Shown here in pieces: positions 35,304 to 38,450 of a DNA stretch of 38,450 nt. Position 1 is the first letter of the stretch, and the number at the start of each line of letters is the position of its first letter. The stretch is from Muribaculaceae bacterium (GTDB lineage: Bacteria; Bacteroidota; Bacteroidia; Bacteroidales; G3-4614), in the NCBI GenBank assembly GCA_017546805.1, contig JAFYRT010000032.1, forward strand, positions 77,574 through 116,023, read 5' to 3'. A program made the position numbers and the translations under genes. Below the pieces are notes generated by a model. It did not search any database. It saw nothing but the letters and a program-made list of their open reading frames with translations, and was not told the DNA's origin.

Positions 35304-35702
35304 TTAATTCTCTTTTATACTTTTACCCAAAGTCTTTAAGCCTTTACCAATCATTTTGCCTGCTATACCAACAACAGGCACAACGCCCGATACACTCTCA
35401 ATAACTTGTCCTGCGGTATCAAGAACTTTACCACTTACGTTTTTTAAATTGTCACTTTTCTCTTTACCCTTCATATATTCATAGAATTCCAAGCCATTCA
35501 TAGCTTGTAAGTCTATTTGATAGACTTCAAGTTTATGAAGTTTTTCCTCTGCCGCAGCAATTGCTTTTTTGTCGGTAGTACCAAAAAATCCCTTAGGTTT
35601 ACTAACCTCTTGAAGTTCCTTTTTAGCAATCTCTATTGACATTTCGCACTTTTTAATCTCAGCTTGCAACAATCTCTCTCCACGTTCTTTATCTTCGTCC
35701 AT
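35304..35702 (-). CDS. Hypothetical helical protein with glycine-rich hydrophobic C terminus
   Basis: A 132-residue protein. The first ~75 residues form a charged amphipathic helix (QAEIKKCEMSIEIAKKELQE). The C-terminal ~45 residues are Gly/Val/Ile-rich (VVPVVGIAGKMIGKGLKTLG), which may be membrane-active or amphipathic. No family was recognised. The small basic frame follows after 29 nt. A 162-nt gap upstream separates it from the 80-residue gene. Confidence 0.65.
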   Translation of the reverse strand: MDEDKERGERLLQAEIKKCEMSIEIAKKELQEVSKPKGFFGTTDKKAIAAAEEKLHKLEVYQIDLQAMNGLEFYEYMKGKEKSDNLKNVSGKVLDTAGQVIESVSGVVPVVGIAGKMIGKGLKTLGKSIKEN

Positions 35703-35733
35703 GATTCTATGTTTATATGATTAAATACATCAA

Positions 35734-35799
35734 CTATTTCCACTCGCCTTTCTTACAGCCATTCTTCTCGCACTCGGTGTTGAATGCAGCTATTTTATT
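35734..35799 (-). pseudogene. Possible small gene remnant rich in Cys and Lys
   Basis: In an otherwise gene-free gap, the minus-strand frame reads NKIAAFNTECEKNGCKKGEW followed by one Lys and TAG. It is protein-like in composition and codon use. The frame is open upstream to about 35840 without an ATG. A short ATG frame ending EGEDE overlaps it one base out of phase, so a frameshifted gene is possible. Confidence 0.25.
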
Positions 35800-35864
35800 C
35801 GTCTTCTCCCTCAAATTTAATACCTGGATAATCGTGCATTACTTTTAATAAGTAAATGCTCAGT

Positions 35865-36107
35865 TTATCTACAACGTTTAAGTGATTCTTTTGCACTCTC
35901 TATTTGGCGTTTATAACTCTCTATATTACGATCATGACGAGCTGCAGCATCGATTTTTTGTTTACGATAACTCGCCTTTGACGATGGTGATGATGCACCT
36001 TTAATCAACGAAGCATAACGTTCATTATCGCGTTTTTTTGAATCTTTCTCTCTCGCTATATCGGCACGAAGGTCGATAATTCTCTTTTTGTAATACTCTT
36101 TGCTCAT
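35865..36107 (-). CDS. Small highly charged helical protein
   Basis: An 80-residue protein, strongly basic and predicted to be a long helix or coiled coil (KKRIIDLRADIAREKDSKKR), with a Ser-rich hinge (ASSPSSKASYRKQK, about residues 38-51). No function was recognised. It lies between the two small paralogous protein genes and the 132-residue protein gene. Lys/Arg content suggests it binds a nucleic acid or an acidic partner, but this is not demonstrated. Confidence 0.65.
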   Translation of the reverse strand: MSKEYYKKRIIDLRADIAREKDSKKRDNERYASLIKGASSPSSKASYRKQKIDAAARHDRNIESYKRQIESAKESLKRCR

Positions 36108-36176
36108 GATTGAAAATTATTTAGTTATTGTTATGTTATACTTTTTACGGGCGCAAACACGTCTCTTCAATAGTGA

Positions 36177-36202
36177 TATGTGGGGCGATCAAACCCCACA
36201 TA
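36177..36202 (-). terminator. Hairpin downstream of the 105-residue protein gene
   Basis: TATGTGGGG and CCCCACATA form a 9-bp stem with an 8-nt loop, 23 nt beyond the stop at 36226. No strong T-run follows on the minus strand, so it may be a weak or partial terminator or an mRNA-stabilising hairpin inside the operon. Confidence 0.5.
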
Positions 36203-36225
36203 CCTAAGATAATGTGCAGAGATTA

Positions 36226-36543
36226 TTATTCTTTACCTGCAGCTGTTAAAGTGATGCTGTTGTCAGCAAGTTTGCTATCGTCAGCATTTGCTACTTGTAC
36301 TCCGATTCCATACATTTCAGCAACTTTTTTCTCGAAGTTACCTACTTGCATGTTACCTTTTACTACAAGTTCACCACCTTTAGCTCCTTCACCACGGATT
36401 GATGCTAGTGTTGCATCTTCGTCAGCGAAAGCTCCTTTACATGATACTGCTTTGTACACGCGTAGTGTTGCACCAAAATTCTTTTTGAAATTAGCCTTTA
36501 AAGTTTTTACTTTTGTGCGGCCGTCTAATGAAAAATCTGCCAT
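36226..36543 (-). CDS. Small paralogous protein B, unnamed family
   Basis: A 105-residue protein with no signal peptide or membrane span. Conserved blocks are TLKANFKKNFGATLRVYK (about residues 14-31), ELVVKGNMQVGNFEKKVAEM (about 54-73) and GIGVQVANADDSKLADNSITL (about 75-95). These align with the neighbouring 120-residue protein (TISADFKKSFNLSLIFYK, KIKASMKVGAAEKLF, VTVQIKDAKGTKLVPNEITI), so they are paralogs. I recall similar small proteins in other gut bacteria but know no function. Confidence 0.75.
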   Translation of the reverse strand: MADFSLDGRTKVKTLKANFKKNFGATLRVYKAVSCKGAFADEDATLASIRGEGAKGGELVVKGNMQVGNFEKKVAEMYGIGVQVANADDSKLADNSITLTAAGKE

Positions 36544-36615
36544 AATTTTTTTGTTTTAAATGGTTAGTTAATTGGTTAATAGATTATTTAAAGTTATAAT
36601 TGTTATATATTATTC

Positions 36616-36978
36616 TTAATACTCGCCTCGTGCTGCTTGTCCTATTGTTATTTCATTAGGTACAAGTTTTGTTCCTTTAGCATCTTTTATTTGCACTGTT
36701 ACTCCAAAGTTTGTGTCAAATAGCTTTTCTGCTGCTCCTACTTTCATGCTGGCCTTGATTTTTAAGCCGTCGGCTTTTGAGTTTACATCTTTGGTTGTTT
36801 TTTTATTCAATGCTGCAAGTGTTAACTCTCCATCTGCTATTTGCGCTCCTTTGTAGAATATTAGCGATAGATTGAATGATTTTTTGAAATCTGCTGAAAT
36901 TGTTTTTAACTTTTTGTTTGGTGCTACTGTAAATTCAGCATTCTTAAAATTGTCTAATAGATTGTTTAATAGTCCCAT
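36616..36978 (-). CDS. Small paralogous protein A, unnamed family
   Basis: A 120-residue protein, paralog of the next gene downstream (see its shared blocks). It has an extra N-terminal ~17 residues (MGLLNNLLDNFKNAEF) that could form an amphipathic helix. It starts 22 nt after the OmpA-like gene, which suggests one transcript and a functional link with that membrane protein. The fold is likely small and beta-rich by the alternating pattern; the function is unknown. Confidence 0.75.
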   Translation of the reverse strand: MGLLNNLLDNFKNAEFTVAPNKKLKTISADFKKSFNLSLIFYKGAQIADGELTLAALNKKTTKDVNSKADGLKIKASMKVGAAEKLFDTNFGVTVQIKDAKGTKLVPNEITIGQAARGEY

Positions 36979-37000
36979 ATCTTTAGTTTTTTAATATTTA

Positions 37001-37891
37001 TTATTCTATTACTATAAACTCTGTGCGGCGATTTGCCTCGGGGTTGTTCTCATCGATTGGTTCGCTTGAGCCTCGTCCTTCTGCTTCAAGACGGTCGATT
37101 GATACTCCTCTGCCTACCAAAAAATCGACTGCTGCTTGCGCTCTGTCTTCTGATAGTTTTTGGTTAAACACTGGGTCTCCCTCTGATGAGGTGTGTCCTA
37201 CTAGTTTTACTTTTAGTTCGGGGTGTTTTGCCATTAGTTGTGCAAGGTCGTGCAATACGAATTTTGCATCGTCCGATAAATCGGCTTTTCCGACAAAGAA
37301 TGTTGCCGCGTTGAAGTCTTTTTCTATCTCCTCTACTCTATCGATGTAGACGATTTTTTCTACTTCTACTATCTTTTCCACCTCTACTACTTCTGGCTTG
37401 CGTAGTGCAAACACTGCTATTGCAGCTGCAAGTAATACGGCTAATAGTATCCATAACCATAAGAGTGATTTTTTCTTTTCGGGTACAGGTGGTACATATC
37501 CGTTTAGATACTCTAAGCGGAAGCCTCCTCTTTTGCCTCCTTTGTCGGCTGCCTCAAATTTTGCTACCTCTATATCGTATAGTTTAGCATGTTCTACTAT
37601 GCGCTCAAAACTGGGTTTTGTCCACATCATTACTACCGATACTTTGCGTCCGTCGCCCATTGTTAGCAACTCGTCGTCTTTTTTGAAATAGTTGTTCCAA
37701 TCGCCTGTTGAGCCTTTTTCTTCGGCAAAGATGAATATTTCAGAACTTCCTCTGTCGGGGTTTATTTCATTGGGGAATGCTTTACGCAAATCTTCAATTG
37801 TTGCTTGGGGATACATCACCATGTAGGCGTGCATTATTCCTAATGCTGTACGGTTTTGAGCTTTTCCGTAAACTCTTACTTTACTTGCCAT
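37001..37891 (-). CDS. Inner-membrane protein with unnamed cytosolic domain and periplasmic OmpA-like domain
   Basis: A 296-residue protein with no signal peptide. Residues 1-130 form a soluble domain (GKAQNRTALGIMHAYMVMYP, LRKAFPNEINPDRGSSEIF, MMWTKPSFERIVEHAK) that is not a known named family to me. A single membrane segment lies at 142-163. A repeated VEVEKIVEVEKIV linker leads to the OmpA-like peptidoglycan-binding domain (about 195-296), with VGHTSSEGDPVFNQKLSEDRA and NRRTEFIV. The topology is N-in, with the OmpA domain in the periplasm bound to peptidoglycan. It heads the cassette. Confidence 0.85.
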   Translation of the reverse strand: MASKVRVYGKAQNRTALGIMHAYMVMYPQATIEDLRKAFPNEINPDRGSSEIFIFAEEKGSTGDWNNYFKKDDELLTMGDGRKVSVVMMWTKPSFERIVEHAKLYDIEVAKFEAADKGGKRGGFRLEYLNGYVPPVPEKKKSLLWLWILLAVLLAAAIAVFALRKPEVVEVEKIVEVEKIVYIDRVEEIEKDFNAATFFVGKADLSDDAKFVLHDLAQLMAKHPELKVKLVGHTSSEGDPVFNQKLSEDRAQAAVDFLVGRGVSIDRLEAEGRGSSEPIDENNPEANRRTEFIVIE

Positions 37892-38008
37892 AATCGTTTG
37901 TGTTTTATAATTTGTTTATTATTTCCACTTTACGCAACTTTTTATTGCGTTTTAACGATTATATCCCTAAAGTGCTTTGATTGGTGTGACGCTTAATGAT
38001 GCGTTTAT

Positions 38009-38062
38009 GAGGCAAAGGTTTTTAAGGACTATCGTTACTTTTTGTGAGTATTCCTTTGCCTC
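38009..38062. repeat. Perfect 10-bp inverted repeat with wide spacing
   Basis: GAGGCAAAGG at 38009-38018 and CCTTTGCCTC at 38053-38062 are exact reverse complements, separated by 34 nt. It lies immediately beyond the predicted 3' end of the structured RNA on the minus strand. Confidence 0.6.
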
Positions 38063-38064
38063 TT

Positions 38065-38280
38065 AAAAAAATTGGCATAGGCAATGCTCCATGTTCTGCT
38101 GATAGGTCCTAGGAAAACCGTGGTAAAGAAATAGAAACAACAGCCTACGCCAAGTCCATATATATAGTGTGAGTATATATGTATAGACTTACACAAGCGC
38201 TTGTTTTCTCTTACCGGTTGAATTTCCTAGGTTCATCAGCGAGATAAACAAACTCTTTGAGTGTTTATTTTAATATGTCA
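38065..38280 (-). ncRNA. Rod-shaped structured RNA, possibly 6S RNA
   Basis: A long irregular hairpin is visible. GCTGAT (38098-38103) pairs with ATCAGC (38235-38240), CCTAGGAAA (38108-38116) with TTTCCTAGG (38223-38231), and ACCGTGGTAAAGA (38117-38129) with TCTCTTACCGGT (38207-38218). At the apex AAGTC...TATATA (38152-38166) pairs with TATATA...GACTT (38174-38190). Bulges and internal loops interrupt the rod, as in 6S RNA. The minus strand has a perfect promoter 5 nt upstream and ends in a run of seven T (38071-38065). The strand is inferred from these; the family assignment is uncertain. Confidence 0.5.
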
Positions 38281-38284
38281 TCTG

Positions 38285-38315
38285 CAAACTTATAATTTTA
38301 ATATATAAAATCAAA
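38285..38315 (-). promoter_or_regulatory. Promoter of the structured RNA
   Basis: TTTG (38315-38312), a 19-nt spacer, then TAAGTTTG (38292-38285): a complete Bacteroidetes consensus on the minus strand, with no reading frame downstream except the RNA locus. Confidence 0.75.
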
Positions 38316-38426
38316 ATATATTTTAAGTTTTTTAGACATATTTTTCGTAGACTGTTGTTTTGCAAATATATAATTTTTATTAAATATTAAAAATTGTCTT
38401 TTTTTGTCTTTCTGCGTCTTTTCCCC

Positions 38427-38450
38427 TAACTAACTAACTAACTAACTAAC
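38427..38450. repeat. TAAC tetranucleotide tandem repeat at the window edge
   Basis: Six uninterrupted TAAC units run to the end of the window and may continue. Read on the minus strand they are GTTA units, the same core as the GTTTTTAGTTGTTA intergenic repeats at 2951 and 24421. Confidence 0.85.

Larger units (their letters stand above)
37892..38450. other. Gene-free region with hairpins, structured RNA and tetranucleotide repeats
   Basis: No coding region is visible. It contains a hairpin ACGCAA/TTGCGT near 37934-37953, a 10-bp inverted repeat (38009-38062), a rod-like RNA locus (38065-38280), a minus-strand promoter (38285-38315), a second TATATTTG (minus, about 38353-38360) and TAAC repeats at the right edge. 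The promoter of the OmpA-like gene was not clearly identified. Confidence 0.6.

Noticed and set aside
38075-38275. Structured RNA transcribed on the plus strand, ending at the AAACAAACTC-TTT-GAGTGTTT hairpin near 38247-38268
   Set aside because: The hairpin is terminator-like, but no good plus-strand promoter was found upstream, while the minus strand has both a perfect promoter and a T7 end. The alternative is not fully excluded.

Overview
The window looks like a chromosomal segment of a low-GC member of the Bacteroidales (Bacteroidota), probably host- or gut-associated. Three things support this. First, several genes belong to families typical of the phylum (DUF4290, DUF5020, DUF5063, the eukaryote-like GT3 glycogen synthase, a MurA with Asp at the catalytic-Cys position). 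Second, the upstream regions carry the Bacteroidetes promoter pattern TTTG-N18/19-TAnnTTTG. Third, genes lack obvious Shine-Dalgarno sequences. No rRNA, tRNA, CRISPR array, transposase or integrase was found.

Layout. 1-2948 (minus): tsaB, DUF4290, murA and a partial rimM form a tight housekeeping operon. 2949-4704: a hairpin-rich intergenic region and a surface lipoprotein whose GC-rich C-terminal end and downstream cruciform-like hairpins resemble a target of a diversity-generating retroelement (DGR). 4891-9190 (plus): DUF5020 barrel, then yicC-gmk-nadD-DUF5063-exonuclease and a small membrane protein. 9194-14296: phosphodiesterase, Na+/Ca2+ exchanger, groES-groEL and a PAP2 phosphatase. 14400-18983: a tandem 85-bp repeat in front of recQ, then a DUF3298 lipoprotein, rsmG, an MBL-fold hydrolase and DUF1294. 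19062-23299 (minus): a glycogen operon (GT3 glycogen synthase, then alpha-glucan phosphorylase). 23692-25826 (plus): a DPM1-like glycosyltransferase and dihydroorotase.

25935-30312 (minus): an outer-membrane protein gene followed by two tandem paralogous six-TM voltage-sensor channels. They have a non-canonical pore (TQYIGD in place of TVGYGD) and a large unrecognised cytosolic domain. Their DNA shows a sharply bounded, nearly identical block of about 410 bp, which suggests gene conversion. 30410-31967: an AAA ATPase and pyroglutamyl peptidase. 32100-37891 (minus): a cassette of mostly unrecognised genes. It runs from an inner-membrane protein with a periplasmic OmpA-like domain, through two paralogous small proteins and several small charged or coiled-coil proteins, to a TerB-like membrane protein and a lipoprotein. 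37892-38450: a gene-free region that encodes a long rod-shaped structured RNA, possibly 6S-like, with a good promoter on the minus strand.

The strongest leads for something undescribed are the DGR-like lipoprotein (no reverse transcriptase in the window, so it would be a remote target), the channel pair and the 32-38 kb cassette. All assignments were made by eye from motifs; no database search was run.
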